Shown: positions 28,387 through 37,365, numbered from the stretch's first letter. The stretch is 64,000 nucleotides of DNA from Shewanella sp. VB17 (GCF_013248905.1 NZ_JABRVS010000001.1:3720001-3784000); one strand, 5' to 3'. Program-made: numbers and translations. The notes: generated from the sequence alone by a model not told the origin.

Positions 28387-29103
28387 ATGAGTTCCCAAGC
28401 GCAAGTATTAGCAGGAAATAACAAATGTGACGGTTTTTTAAAAGGGGGGCTCGCTGTGATGCCCTTGACTATCGCGGTGATCCCTTGGGGAATTTTAGCC
28501 GGTTCTTTTGCATTAGATGCTGGTTTGTCACCTTTTCAAAGCCAAGCCATGTCGGCCATTATTTTTGCGGGCTCTGCCCAACTGGTGGCATTAGGCATGA
28601 TGAAAGCAGGCATTGGCTTAACCAGCATATTAATCACTACGTTACTCATTACATCACGACATTTTCTTTATGGAATGGCAATGAGGCCTCAGATAAGCCC
28701 CATGCCACTAAAATGGCGACTAACCTTAGGCTTTTTACTCACCGATGAGCTATTCGCTATCGCCAACCAAGGCAAACAACACAAACTCGACCCTTGGTAC
28801 GCCTTTGGCGGTGGATTGAGTTTTTACTTAGGCTGGAACATTGCCACGGCAGCAGGCATTATTGCAGGACAAAGCATACCGGATTTGGCATCTTGGGGAC
28901 TCGATTTCGCCATTGCAGCCACCTTTATCGCCCTTGTTGTCCCCTCGGTCAAAAAGCCTTCGGTATTATTTTGTGTATTAGTCTCCCTTGTGACTGCCGT
29001 GGTGTGTGAAGTCTTTTCCATCCAAGCAGGACTGCTTATCGCCGCATTACTTGGTATGAGTAGCGGTATTGCATACGCCAAACTGACAGGAGAGAAAGCA
29101 TGA
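28387..29103 (+). CDS. azlC: AzlC-family branched-chain amino acid exporter large subunit
   Basis: This 238-residue integral membrane protein begins MSSQAQVLAG (28387, ribosome site GGAAG). The AzlC pattern is clear: GGLAVMPLTIAVIPWGILAG near 15-34, FAGSAQLVALGMM near 59-71 and TSRHFLYGMAM near 89-99. About six helices are predicted. AzlC and AzlD together export branched-chain or related amino acids. The AzlD start overlaps its stop by 4 bases. Confidence 0.92.
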   Translation: MSSQAQVLAGNNKCDGFLKGGLAVMPLTIAVIPWGILAGSFALDAGLSPFQSQAMSAIIFAGSAQLVALGMMKAGIGLTSILITTLLITSRHFLYGMAMRPQISPMPLKWRLTLGFLLTDELFAIANQGKQHKLDPWYAFGGGLSFYLGWNIATAAGIIAGQSIPDLASWGLDFAIAATFIALVVPSVKKPSVLFCVLVSLVTAVVCEVFSIQAGLLIAALLGMSSGIAYAKLTGEKA

Positions 29104-29402
29104 TCTGGCTAACGATTATGGCAATGGCAGCCTTAGTATTTGGCAGCCGCTATTTGTTTCTTGAACCTAAGCTTCCAGTACGGTTAAGTAAAAATACCTT
29201 AGCCTTTTTAAGTTATTCTGCCCCTGCTGTGCTTACCGCCATTTTTGCACCGATTGTATTTGTACGCGAAGGGCAACTTGACCTCAGTGTAGATAACAGC
29301 TATTTAATCTGTGCAGTGGTTGCAGCCTTGCTAGCTTACACCACTCGTAATGTCTTGTTGACGACAGTGGTAAGCATGGGGTTATTTTTTACCATTCATT
29401 AA
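29100..29402 (+). CDS. azlD: AzlD-family exporter small subunit
   Basis: This 100-residue protein has four predicted membrane helices. The typical features are MAALVFGSRYLFLEP near the start and LSYSAPAVLTAIFAPIVF in the middle. Its ATGA overlap with azlC shows translational coupling of the pair. Confidence 0.9.
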   Translation: MIWLTIMAMAALVFGSRYLFLEPKLPVRLSKNTLAFLSYSAPAVLTAIFAPIVFVREGQLDLSVDNSYLICAVVAALLAYTTRNVLLTTVVSMGLFFTIH

Positions 29403-29430
29403 ATTTACAGACTTATTAACCCACAAAATA

Positions 29431-29455
29431 TAAGAGCACTATCACAGTGCTCTTA
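29431..29455. terminator. Hairpin after azlD
   Basis: TAAGAGCACT and AGTGCTCTTA form a 10-base stem around ATCAC, 28 bases past the azlD stop. No T run follows on the plus strand, so efficiency is uncertain. Confidence 0.5.
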
Positions 29456-29699
29456 ACAATAATGATTTAATTGACTTGATTAAACCAGAATAACAGCAGT
29501 GAACGGCTTTAAACTTAATATTGATAAATAGTCTCGGTTAAATGGTAATGAAATTACTGTAAATAGTTCACATTTGTTACTTAACCGTGTGGTTTAGCAT
29601 AGTTGAATGCCCTTGGAACAAGTATGTCATCCAGATAAAGGGGCTCTATGGTATATTTTGCGCCTTAATTTTTTGCTGTATGCTCTTCAAGGGACAAAA

Positions 29700-30110
29700 A
29701 TGAGAACGTTAATTATGAGTTTATTATGTGCATCAGGCTTATTTTCAATAGCAGTGAATGCCAACGCGACCAAAGTGGGCTTTGGTTTTGATCAAGGTTT
29801 AGGGGTGACTGGCCAGTTTAATAACATCAATGCTTTTGTTGGCAATGATGGTGTCAGTGCAGACTATTTATTTGCTCAAGGAAACTTTAATAGCGACATA
29901 CCATTTAAATGGTATGTCGGTGCGGGAGGATTCTATAACTGGAATGATAATGAAGAATTTGGGGTTAGAGTACCTTTTGGCGTCACGTTACCATTTGCAA
30001 AAAAATGGGATTTAATGGCTCAGGTGTCACCTGACTTAGCCCATAGAGACCATCAAGATGACTTTGAATTTGGAGTCGGGGCTGCACTCGCTATTCGCTA
30101 TTCATTTTAA
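29700..30110 (+). CDS. Small outer-membrane beta-barrel-like protein
   Basis: This 136-residue product has a signal peptide (MRTLIMSLLCASGLF..., cleavage near VNANA) and a mature part of alternating beta-strand character, ending in Phe (IRYSF), the usual end of outer-membrane barrels. The start at 29700 follows AAGGGACAAAA. The mature size of about 115 residues would fit a six- to eight-strand barrel. I do not recognise a family with a known function. A hexanucleotide repeat begins over its last codon, and a terminator follows. Confidence 0.65.
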   Translation: MRTLIMSLLCASGLFSIAVNANATKVGFGFDQGLGVTGQFNNINAFVGNDGVSADYLFAQGNFNSDIPFKWYVGAGGFYNWNDNEEFGVRVPFGVTLPFAKKWDLMAQVSPDLAHRDHQDDFEFGVGAALAIRYSF

Positions 30111-30140
30111 TTTTAATTTTAATTTTAATTTTAGTTTTAG
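30105..30140 (+). repeat. Hexanucleotide tandem repeat (TTTTAA)4(TTTTAG)2
   Basis: Six in-phase hexamers start in the last codon of the outer-membrane protein gene. The first TAA is its stop, so changes in copy number would not alter the protein. Confidence 0.85.
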
Positions 30141-30147
30141 TTATAAG

Positions 30148-30178
30148 AACCTCAGATAGTAACAATTTGAGGTTTTTA
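30148..30178 (+). terminator. Rho-independent terminator after the outer-membrane protein gene
   Basis: AACCTCA (30148-30154) and TGAGGTT (30168-30174) form the stem, followed by TTTTATT. Confidence 0.7.
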
Positions 30179-30293
30179 TTCACATGACCACTTCAACATG
30201 ACAACGAAGCAAAAGGAACATACATTGCTAGCAACTGAACCTCTATACGCTTATCCTGTCAGAGTGAGTATAGCCAATTTAAGGAGTGGGTTT

Positions 30294-31511
30294 ATGCCTG
30301 CACTGAAGCACCTTTTCTTATCCTTGCTTGCACTTGTTCCATTCACCTCTATTGGGCAAACATCACTGAAATATCACATCACTGTCGATCCAGATAACCT
30401 TGATCAGCTCAATGTTAGCGTGGATACCCGTGCACTGACAAATGCCTCTGTGCTCCCCGCCAGAACAATGCGTAGCAGCACACAACCCAAACTCAGTTGC
30501 ATCAATGCAAACGGCACACGAACAGCCATTGATTACCAACAAGCCATTCAGTGCAGTAGCGTTGTATGGGTATTACCTCTTCATTTAGTAGATAAAAATG
30601 GCTTTGATCCCGCAACACAAATCGACTCTAGGGATGCTAACAAAGGCTGGTACTTTGTCAGTGAAATGAATTCACTGCCAAGATTTAACGATCTTTCAAA
30701 AAGTGAAGAAATTCAATCTAGTCTTATCTGTATTCCAGACAACACTTGTTATAAGCTGCCTAGCCAATCGTTACCCCCATTATTACTGGTGTGGGGGCAA
30801 GAGACTACCCAGCTCAATATTAACAATAAACTCGTCACAATACACAGCGATTCCCCATTGGTTATCGAGCATCTACAAAGCTGGAAACCGAGTCTAGTTA
30901 AACAGCTCAACTACCTCAATCAAGTATTTCCTAATCACAATCTTAAACAATGGCAAATAGCATTCTTCAGTCGAGATAAATCAGCTAGCAGTGTGGGGGG
31001 AGCTGCAGGTAATAATCTCATTTTGATCAACGCACTTCTTGATCAAGGCAAGTTGAGCCATGATTCAATACAAATGATGCTAAAAATTGCCGCCCATGAA
31101 TCTGTCCACATTCTAAATTCGCACGATATGCCTACATGGGCAGGTGAAAGCTTAGCCGAATACTATGCGCTAAAATCATTACAGGGAACAGAGTTTGCAG
31201 TGGAAGATGCAACCACACGCTGGCATCAATTCGCAACGACATTCCCATATGCAAAAACAGGCCTATTAGCCGCTGATCAAGCCGTCAATGAACGACAGGA
31301 ATACCAATATTATCCATTGTTTTATTTAAAAGGCCCTGCATTTTGGCATGAAATCGATAATGCGCTCATCCACACCGACTCTAGTCTAGAGACATGGCTG
31401 GCAAGATTAACGTTTAATGACGATAACCAGTTTACAAAAAAATGGATAAATGAGCTAACAAAACAGATAGGAAAAGACAGTTGGAAACATATTGAAAAGC
31501 GTTATTTATAA
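30294..31511 (+). CDS. Exported zinc-metalloprotease-like protein
   Basis: The start at 30294 has an AAGGAG ribosome site 8 bases upstream. The 405-residue protein begins with a signal peptide (LKHLFLSLLALVPFTSIG). Around residues 267-300 it has AAHESVH (an HExxH zinc motif) followed by WAGESLAEYYAL, whose Glu is the likely third ligand. This is the layout of gluzincin peptidases. The N-terminal half has a beta-rich look, like the prodomain of M1-like or peptidase-MA proteins. No closer family is recognised. The isolated gene ends at a strong hairpin at 31557. Confidence 0.65.
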   Translation: MPALKHLFLSLLALVPFTSIGQTSLKYHITVDPDNLDQLNVSVDTRALTNASVLPARTMRSSTQPKLSCINANGTRTAIDYQQAIQCSSVVWVLPLHLVDKNGFDPATQIDSRDANKGWYFVSEMNSLPRFNDLSKSEEIQSSLICIPDNTCYKLPSQSLPPLLLVWGQETTQLNINNKLVTIHSDSPLVIEHLQSWKPSLVKQLNYLNQVFPNHNLKQWQIAFFSRDKSASSVGGAAGNNLILINALLDQGKLSHDSIQMMLKIAAHESVHILNSHDMPTWAGESLAEYYALKSLQGTEFAVEDATTRWHQFATTFPYAKTGLLAADQAVNERQEYQYYPLFYLKGPAFWHEIDNALIHTDSSLETWLARLTFNDDNQFTKKWINELTKQIGKDSWKHIEKRYL

Positions 31512-31556
31512 CGATTATCTATATATTTTATTTAGACAAACTATTGATAAAATACG

Positions 31557-31579
31557 AAGGCCCCAATCAAAGGGGCCTT
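31557..31579. terminator. Hairpin between convergent metalloprotease and patatin genes
   Basis: AAGGCCCC and GGGGCCTT pair around a 7-base loop, 45 bases after the plus-strand stop and 80 bases after the minus-strand stop. T-rich sequence follows on the minus strand only. Confidence 0.6.
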
Positions 31580-31658
31580 GTCAACGCTTAGTAATGTCCT
31601 TAACCATTAACATCAGCGATACTAAATATTGTCGAATGCTATGTTGACCATATTATGA

Positions 31659-32663
31659 TCATTCACTCATAGCCTCAGGTTTGGATTGATGCTTAACTGC
31701 AGCATTATCTTTTATATCAAAATAGGTTTCAACCGCTTGACGACCACTGCTGATTAATTCATCTACCCGTTGTTTAGAAAGGTCGAAATTTGTACCACTA
31801 ACACCAAGATCGTCAATAAAAATAGTGCGTTTTTTATCTTCTGCCTGCAGGTGTTGTGCATTGGCCGTTTCGTATAAATATGAGCCCAACGCCAACCCAT
31901 AACTTTTTAAAGAATTAATCGGATAGTGTGATGTTTTAAATTGTTTACCCTGTGCCACCAAAACCTTAGGCTCTAAGAAAAAGCCTAAGGTTGCAGGGTT
32001 ATAATCACGAACAAGTTCATCGGCGTCATTTCCTGATACCATGGGATCATAAAGATCAATGGGATAATTCCACGCAAGTCCACCATCAACATGGTAATCT
32101 CCATCGATCAATACGGGTTCAAACAACATAGGAATACTCATTGATGCTCGCACTGCAAGCCAAATAGGCAACGTAGGATGATTCTCTACATTAAAGACTT
32201 GCGCCTGCTGCCGAGTCAAGTTTGAAGCAATAATGCTTAAATTCTTAAATTTATCCGGATTTTGTTGTCTTAATTCTGCCAGATCTGAAAATGTCAATTC
32301 AGGATCTCCTGAAAAACGGCCTATATATGCTTTCAATATGGTGACAAAATCATCACCTGAGTGCATGCCATAATTAAAGATTATACGTTTAGCATCGCCG
32401 ACTATTCCCCATGGATCATTGAGAAATTGTGCAAAATTAGTATTTTCGACGGACTCGAGTAATCCATCACTCCCCCCCCCAACAGCCAACATGACAGCGG
32501 TTATGGATCCAGCCGAAGTCCCACCTATATTCTCAACTTGTTCAAATAAGCCTAATTCTTGAAATACTTGCATCGCCCCCGCATAAGCAGATCCCTTTAC
32601 ACCGCCACCTTCGAATACTAAATTTTCAATTTTATTCGGTTTAATTCGGTCGTCTTTAGTCAT
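31659..32663 (-). CDS. Patatin-like phospholipase
   Basis: Patatin-family lipid acyl hydrolases release fatty acids from phospholipids with a Ser-Asp dyad. This 334-residue protein has the oxyanion loop EGGGVKGSAYAG (18-29), the nucleophile elbow GGTSAGS with Ser50, and DGG with Asp194 (HVDGGLAWNYP). No signal peptide is seen, so it acts in the cytoplasm or is secreted by another route. Codons 61-65 contain nine consecutive G residues (32472-32480), a slippage-prone site. It lies 80 bases downstream of the membrane lipoxygenase-like gene on the same strand, suggesting a shared lipid substrate. Confidence 0.9.
   Translation of the reverse strand: MTKDDRIKPNKIENLVFEGGGVKGSAYAGAMQVFQELGLFEQVENIGGTSAGSITAVMLAVGGGSDGLLESVENTNFAQFLNDPWGIVGDAKRIIFNYGMHSGDDFVTILKAYIGRFSGDPELTFSDLAELRQQNPDKFKNLSIIASNLTRQQAQVFNVENHPTLPIWLAVRASMSIPMLFEPVLIDGDYHVDGGLAWNYPIDLYDPMVSGNDADELVRDYNPATLGFFLEPKVLVAQGKQFKTSHYPINSLKSYGLALGSYLYETANAQHLQAEDKKRTIFIDDLGVSGTNFDLSKQRVDELISSGRQAVETYFDIKDNAAVKHQSKPEAMSE
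32472..32480 (-). repeat. Nine-G homopolymer in the patatin gene
   Basis: The coding strand reads GTT GGG GGG GGG AGT (Val61-Gly62-64-Ser65), 11 codons after the catalytic Ser. Gain or loss of one G would truncate the protein before Asp194, so on/off switching is possible. Confidence 0.8.
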
Positions 32664-32700
32664 CAGTTCATCCTTTACTATCTGTCAAGTTTACTGTCGT

Positions 32701-32736
32701 ACTAGAGGAGTAAAATCTCAATGACTCTCCTCTAGT
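32701..32736 (-). terminator. Hairpin between the lipoxygenase-like and patatin genes
   Basis: ACTAGAGGAG (32701-32710) pairs with CTCCTCTAGT (32727-32736) across a 16-base loop. It has no T run, so it is more likely an RNA processing or stability element within an operon than a full terminator. Confidence 0.45.
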
Positions 32737-32743
32737 TCATCAT

Positions 32744-35401
32744 TTAATAACCAGGACCTGTGTGTAAATCAGATGGCACTGCTCTGAAGTAATTCTCGTT
32801 AAAACCCTTTTCCACTTCTCCCGCAGTCCAGAGTTCATCTAACGCTTGCAAATTTGTTTGCAATTGATGAAAAGCGCTTGCCATTGGCTGTTGATATTCT
32901 TCGCTTATCCCGTCAAGTAAATAAGTAAAGTCTTGACCCTTTATTCCGGTTAATAAGGTAAATCTGGCTTCACCTGTTGCCAAAGCAACAAAGGCCAAAG
33001 AGCGCCATTCATCAATCCCTGGAGTACCTGTATCACGAGGAACTTGTGTCGCACTAATTCGTGGATCTAATGCGGCCTTAATGCCTGTCGTACCATAAAC
33101 TTGATGACGGATAACACAATGATGAATAGTATCGATAACAAATCGTGCAACGCCTTCCTTTGTTTGAAAAGCAGCATAACGAGCAGGTAAACCTTGTAGC
33201 ATCACTTGTTGTAAACCACGATAAAAATCTTGCAGATAACGATCCCCTTTCACCGCCTCATCATCGCAATAAATAATATCAATCAATTCATTAGCGTAAA
33301 CTTGCCAGATATTGAAATACTCAAGCTCCCACTTTATGCATGCTTGAGGAAGTATTTCTCCATTGGGCATCGTCATTGTTGCTGCCCGCCCCTCAAAATC
33401 TTCATCTTCACCATAATAGAAGTTTGAATAGGTATCGTTTAAGTGATTGATCATTTCATTGTGAGTCGTAGAGAAAATTTGACTAAATACCGCCCTTTCC
33501 TGAATCAAGTGCTCAGTGGTTATTTCCTCCGCTAATTCATGAGAAAAGAAATGTAGGTACATAAAGGTTCGAAATGGATGAGTCCACTGCTCCTGAGCAT
33601 CAAATGCATTATGCATCGATACTTCAACCAAATTGTAAGTCATATGGATCTCAGCGAGATGCTTACCGCTTATCACCTGAAAGTACAATGACGCTAACAC
33701 TAAACGTTCTGCTCGACGAAATTCTGGATCATGGGGGTTAGCAATAATTTCAACGTTACCGTAGGGTGCAACAACCGAAACTAATTCCAGTCTTTGTGTT
33801 TGCCCATTAACATAAAAATACGCCATGCCTCCGTAAGGTTCATAATCAGGCTTAGTGTCATATTTCTCTAAAAATCTAAAATCAATCATGACAGCACCAA
33901 CACCTCGATGTTCAGCTTGTTTTGCGAAGGGATTACCAACGCCAGATTCTGTTAGATAAGCTAAAAGTTGACCAGCTTTAAACGCCGCGATGGCAGCTTG
34001 AGGTGCTGCAGCTAATTCACCGCCGTTAGGGAGATCACTACCAAAAATATGTTTTTGAAATAATGTCGGCCAATATTCACTGCCATTACTCCATATTGCC
34101 ATGCGTGGCTTATCACTTAAAGGCGACTTTAGATCTGTCTGAGGAAAATTATAATCTAGAAAAGTGATCAGCTTAAACGCACCTAATGCCTGGTGCATCA
34201 GTGTGTGAAATACAGTAACATTGGCTTCTATATCTTCATCTGCCACCGCAGGGATACTTAAACTTTGCACTAAATGTTCTGGATGTGCTTGGTAATAAGG
34301 CTTTAAGGGGGTTTTCTTCGGCTTAACCTTATCATAAACCTGACTTAAATTAACAGGATTTGGAAAACGCGTTGCACTGACCAATTTAAAATAGATAGGC
34401 GCCCAAATCGTATTACTCAATATGACACGAAAATTGTTATAGGCGTCCGGCAAAGCTTTAGCTGTCAGGATCACCGCAGCGAGGCAGCTGATAACCAATC
34501 CCCACATCAGTAAAGAGCCACTACCAATCTCAGGCATCACATTGGCAGAAAAAGCGGGGGCGATACCGGATATTTGCAAAATTGCCGTAAATAATAAAAC
34601 AGCAGCAATGGTATTAGTTACATGAAAAATAGTACTTTTGATAGGAGTTGCTATCCCCATCAACAAAGTAGCAAGCTGTAATACTGACTGACCAATCAAG
34701 AGTGCAATAACACTTGAGTCAAGATGAGCACTCGCGCCCCATACCACCAGCATTTGAACCACTTGTATACCGAGCAGACTCAATTGAACACTGGCGGCTT
34801 TACTGGCAAAAAACAATGCAAACCCTAAGCTAAACATGGCCACAGCACTGGCGAAATAAAGCGCCATACGCAGATCTGTATTTTGCACCGATATCGCACA
34901 AATAAAGAAAAATATCGTGGTGGTTACCGGGGCTAAATTTAATAATCTCACTTGGGTGATAAATCGAGCAAACGCGTTATTTCTAACTTGAAAAGGCTTT
35001 CCCACCAGCAATAAGCCAAGCTCAAAAACCCAACCTAATACACTACCAAAAATAGTAAATGCAAAAGGTAACCACACCCAAGCTTCAAATGACAAACTAT
35101 TAGCCTGCTTAAGCTGGTCAATAAACGTGCCTCCGACATTGATTTGAGCAATGAAATTCATATCAGGAAATGCTAACGCCATAAACATCAATGTTGACAT
35201 TGCTGACATAAACATCAAACTTGCAATTGACAAGATTGAACCAAAAATATTAAAAGTCGGCAATTCAGGTTTAGTAAACCGAATCGACTCTGGATAAGTA
35301 ATATGGGTTAATGGAGTAGAAATGTGACTGACTTTGTGCCTCATTTCTTCATCAGATGTCACTTTATCACCTGTTGGTGTCGTTTTAATGGCAGTTCCCA
35401 T
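32744..35401 (-). CDS. Membrane protein with C-terminal lipoxygenase-like domain
   Basis: This 885-residue protein has two parts. Residues about 52-315 hold about eight hydrophobic helices. Residues about 340-885 resemble the lipoxygenase catalytic domain. HLAEIH gives two His ligands at 581 and 586, followed by an MTYNLVEVSMHN helix, THPFRTFMYLHF (608-619), and a second ligand region IHHCVIRHQVYG (His760/761). The 175-residue spacing from His586 to His761 matches known lipoxygenases (about 173-186). The fourth ligand (Asn/His/Ser, four residues on) is not seen: Ile764 or Arg765. The chain ends in Tyr885 where a C-terminal Ile normally binds iron. So it may be a divergent or non-catalytic lipoxygenase. 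It is clustered with a patatin. Confidence 0.7.
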   Translation of the reverse strand: MGTAIKTTPTGDKVTSDEEMRHKVSHISTPLTHITYPESIRFTKPELPTFNIFGSILSIASLMFMSAMSTLMFMALAFPDMNFIAQINVGGTFIDQLKQANSLSFEAWVWLPFAFTIFGSVLGWVFELGLLLVGKPFQVRNNAFARFITQVRLLNLAPVTTTIFFFICAISVQNTDLRMALYFASAVAMFSLGFALFFASKAASVQLSLLGIQVVQMLVVWGASAHLDSSVIALLIGQSVLQLATLLMGIATPIKSTIFHVTNTIAAVLLFTAILQISGIAPAFSANVMPEIGSGSLLMWGLVISCLAAVILTAKALPDAYNNFRVILSNTIWAPIYFKLVSATRFPNPVNLSQVYDKVKPKKTPLKPYYQAHPEHLVQSLSIPAVADEDIEANVTVFHTLMHQALGAFKLITFLDYNFPQTDLKSPLSDKPRMAIWSNGSEYWPTLFQKHIFGSDLPNGGELAAAPQAAIAAFKAGQLLAYLTESGVGNPFAKQAEHRGVGAVMIDFRFLEKYDTKPDYEPYGGMAYFYVNGQTQRLELVSVVAPYGNVEIIANPHDPEFRRAERLVLASLYFQVISGKHLAEIHMTYNLVEVSMHNAFDAQEQWTHPFRTFMYLHFFSHELAEEITTEHLIQERAVFSQIFSTTHNEMINHLNDTYSNFYYGEDEDFEGRAATMTMPNGEILPQACIKWELEYFNIWQVYANELIDIIYCDDEAVKGDRYLQDFYRGLQQVMLQGLPARYAAFQTKEGVARFVIDTIHHCVIRHQVYGTTGIKAALDPRISATQVPRDTGTPGIDEWRSLAFVALATGEARFTLLTGIKGQDFTYLLDGISEEYQQPMASAFHQLQTNLQALDELWTAGEVEKGFNENYFRAVPSDLHTGPGY

Positions 35402-35740
35402 ATTAATTAATCCTTTATTTCAAATATAAATAAAAGCAATCATCGCACTGATAAAGTCAAGGTGTACAAAATACCTATTAGTATTTAATTCCCTTGTGCC
35501 AGCTTGCTCAATATCCTTTTATGACAGAACATCAATGAACATGTCTCATCACCATCAAGGCAGAATTAAATATAGACTACACATAATAAATACACCTATT
35601 ATTTAAATAATATTAAATGAGTTAAGAAGTTGAATAGCAAGAGAATGCTAAGCGCTAACAGTGAGCTGGTGAATGTTATAATATGAAACAGAAGTGGGAC
35701 GGTGAGCAATAACCTTCCTAATAGCCAACACAATATTCAC
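35402..35740. other. Intergenic region upstream of the lipoxygenase-like gene
   Basis: This is 339 bases of AT-rich sequence with no gene on either strand. It must hold the promoter for the minus-strand lipoxygenase-like/patatin unit, but no strong -35/-10 pair stands out. Confidence 0.35.
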
Positions 35741-36421
35741 CTAAACATGTTCAGTTTCCATGCGTTTTATATAATCATGCATTTCCTCACCTGCTACAAT
35801 CGCAAAGTAACGCCCTTGAGGCAGGATCTGAATAATCCTATCCACTCTGAAATTACGAAAATCATGTCTTAACTCACACCACGCTAATAAGGTCCAAGTC
35901 CCCTTCCAAAAATAAATAGCTAAAGGCCTAATTTCTCTTTGACTGCTCGCTTGTTTAGCATCTTGATACTCTATAGAAAGGTATTCACGTTCTCTGGAGG
36001 TTTTACGTAATATGTCGAGAAATTTAAATTCATTACTGTCGATGTAAAAATCAGGCGCAAACATCAAAGATTGATATTCTTGTAAGCGCACTGGCAACAC
36101 AGCTTCCACTTTTATCATCGCCTGCCGACTCGCACTCGCCAGCTCTTTGCCACCCCACGCTTGCACCATACGCATGCCCACCTGAATAGCTTCAAGTTCC
36201 TCTTCATTGAACATTAAAGGCGGCACATTAACCTCTTGACGCAGCAAATACCCCACCCCAGCTTCACCTTCAATGGGGATACCATTAAGGCAAAGATCTT
36301 GTACATCACGATATACAGTACGAGTTGAAACCTCCAACCTTTCGGCCAACTCTTTGGCTGTCGTTAAACGGCGATATCGCAGGATCTGAACCAGTTGAAA
36401 TAATCTATCGGCGCGGCGCAT
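35741..36421 (-). CDS. HTH-WYL transcriptional regulator (YafY/DeoR-like)
   Basis: This 226-residue protein has an N-terminal winged helix (MRRADRLFQLVQILRYRRLT, then AKELAERLEVSTRTVYRDVQ) and a C-terminal WYL domain (REIRPLAIYFWKGTWTLLAWCELRHDFRNFRVDRI). WYL domains sense small ligands or nucleic acids. The start at 36421 (MRRADR) has an AAGGA site 5 bases upstream. An earlier in-frame ATG at 36442 lacks one. The next two upstream genes on the strand (GyrI-like and VOC) are probable targets. Confidence 0.9.
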   Translation of the reverse strand: MRRADRLFQLVQILRYRRLTTAKELAERLEVSTRTVYRDVQDLCLNGIPIEGEAGVGYLLRQEVNVPPLMFNEEELEAIQVGMRMVQAWGGKELASASRQAMIKVEAVLPVRLQEYQSLMFAPDFYIDSNEFKFLDILRKTSREREYLSIEYQDAKQASSQREIRPLAIYFWKGTWTLLAWCELRHDFRNFRVDRIIQILPQGRYFAIVAGEEMHDYIKRMETEHV

Positions 36422-36529
36422 ACCCATCCTTATAGGAGACATCTTTTGTGTTCATGCTGGCAAACAAATGGGCCAAATTCAATCTAAGATTAAACATGAC
36501 CTTCATTATCAAGCTAGGTTAAAGGTAAC

Positions 36530-36979
36530 TCAAGGATTAATGCCGATGTAGATCTCGACTCGATTAGCATCCAAATAGACCTCATAATCTGTCAAGTAAC
36601 AACGTTGATACTCACAACTAGCTGAAGTGAAATATTGCCATACGCTTTCCCACAGCCCTATCACGCATTGGGGCATTTCACCACTGGCGCTAAATTTAAC
36701 ATAATCACCCGCAGCCAAACTGACATCCACCTCGTTTGCAGCACGACTTCCGACTAATACAGAAAACTCACCATCCATATCCGATTGATAATCATAATAG
36801 ACGCCATACATCAGCTCCCCCTCCGCAAGTCTCGGGACTCGTTCGGCAAAAAACTGCTGCCACAGAGGACCTATTTTTTGAGTATTTATGTCTTGCTCGG
36901 CAAGATTATTTGTTCTTGTTGTTAAGCCAGTCAGTTCAAGGGCAATTTGCTTTAACAGCGTAGGGGAGATTGAATTCAT
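36530..36979 (-). CDS. GyrI-like effector-binding domain protein
   Basis: This 149-residue stand-alone protein shows the GyrI/AraC effector-binding pattern: an N-terminal strand with LTGLTTRTNN, LWQQFFAERVPRL (about 38-50), YGVYYDYQSDMDGEFSVLVG, and the second-half GLWESVWQYF followed by an acidic C-terminus (DYEVYLDANRVEIYIGI). Such proteins bind drug-like or other small cationic molecules. It starts 2 bases after the VOC gene stop, so they are co-translated. Confidence 0.75.
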   Translation of the reverse strand: MNSISPTLLKQIALELTGLTTRTNNLAEQDINTQKIGPLWQQFFAERVPRLAEGELMYGVYYDYQSDMDGEFSVLVGSRAANEVDVSLAAGDYVKFSASGEMPQCVIGLWESVWQYFTSASCEYQRCYLTDYEVYLDANRVEIYIGINP

Positions 36980-36981
36980 TT

Positions 36982-37365
36982 TTACTTCTCCATAGACCAG
37001 AGACCCACTGTATTGCCTTCACTGTCCTGAAATAGGCAGCTAAATCCGCATTCACCCTCTTTTATCGGCATGACAGGGAGCAAAATTTTCACCCCTGCTT
37101 GAGCTATCTTGTCCACCAGCACTGAGAGTTGATCACTTAAGTGCAAATAAACCACACTGCCATGAGGTGAAGGCTGCATCATCTCATGCTTAACTAAGCC
37201 GATGCTGGCCGCTCCCTTATCCTCTGTTTCCAGAATGGCCATCTCCATGTCATTCATCACTTCACGTTTAAACGTTAAGCCGAAATGTACGCCATAAAAC
37301 GCAACTGCTCTATCCATATCAATCACAGGGATTTCACCCCACACTAAAGGTGCATTATCTAACAT
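36982..37365 (-). CDS. VOC-superfamily (glyoxalase/bleomycin-resistance-like) protein
   Basis: This 127-residue single VOC unit has VIDMDRAVAFYGVHFGLTFK near 13-32, and ends CLFQDSEGNTVGLWSMEK, with the Glu and Asn of the usual DPDGN-type end. The family includes glyoxalases, dioxygenases and antibiotic-binding proteins, and the substrate is unknown. The ribosome site AAAGGAATTTACT supports the start. It forms a unit with the downstream GyrI-like gene. Confidence 0.88.
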   Translation of the reverse strand: MLDNAPLVWGEIPVIDMDRAVAFYGVHFGLTFKREVMNDMEMAILETEDKGAASIGLVKHEMMQPSPHGSVVYLHLSDQLSVLVDKIAQAGVKILLPVMPIKEGECGFSCLFQDSEGNTVGLWSMEK

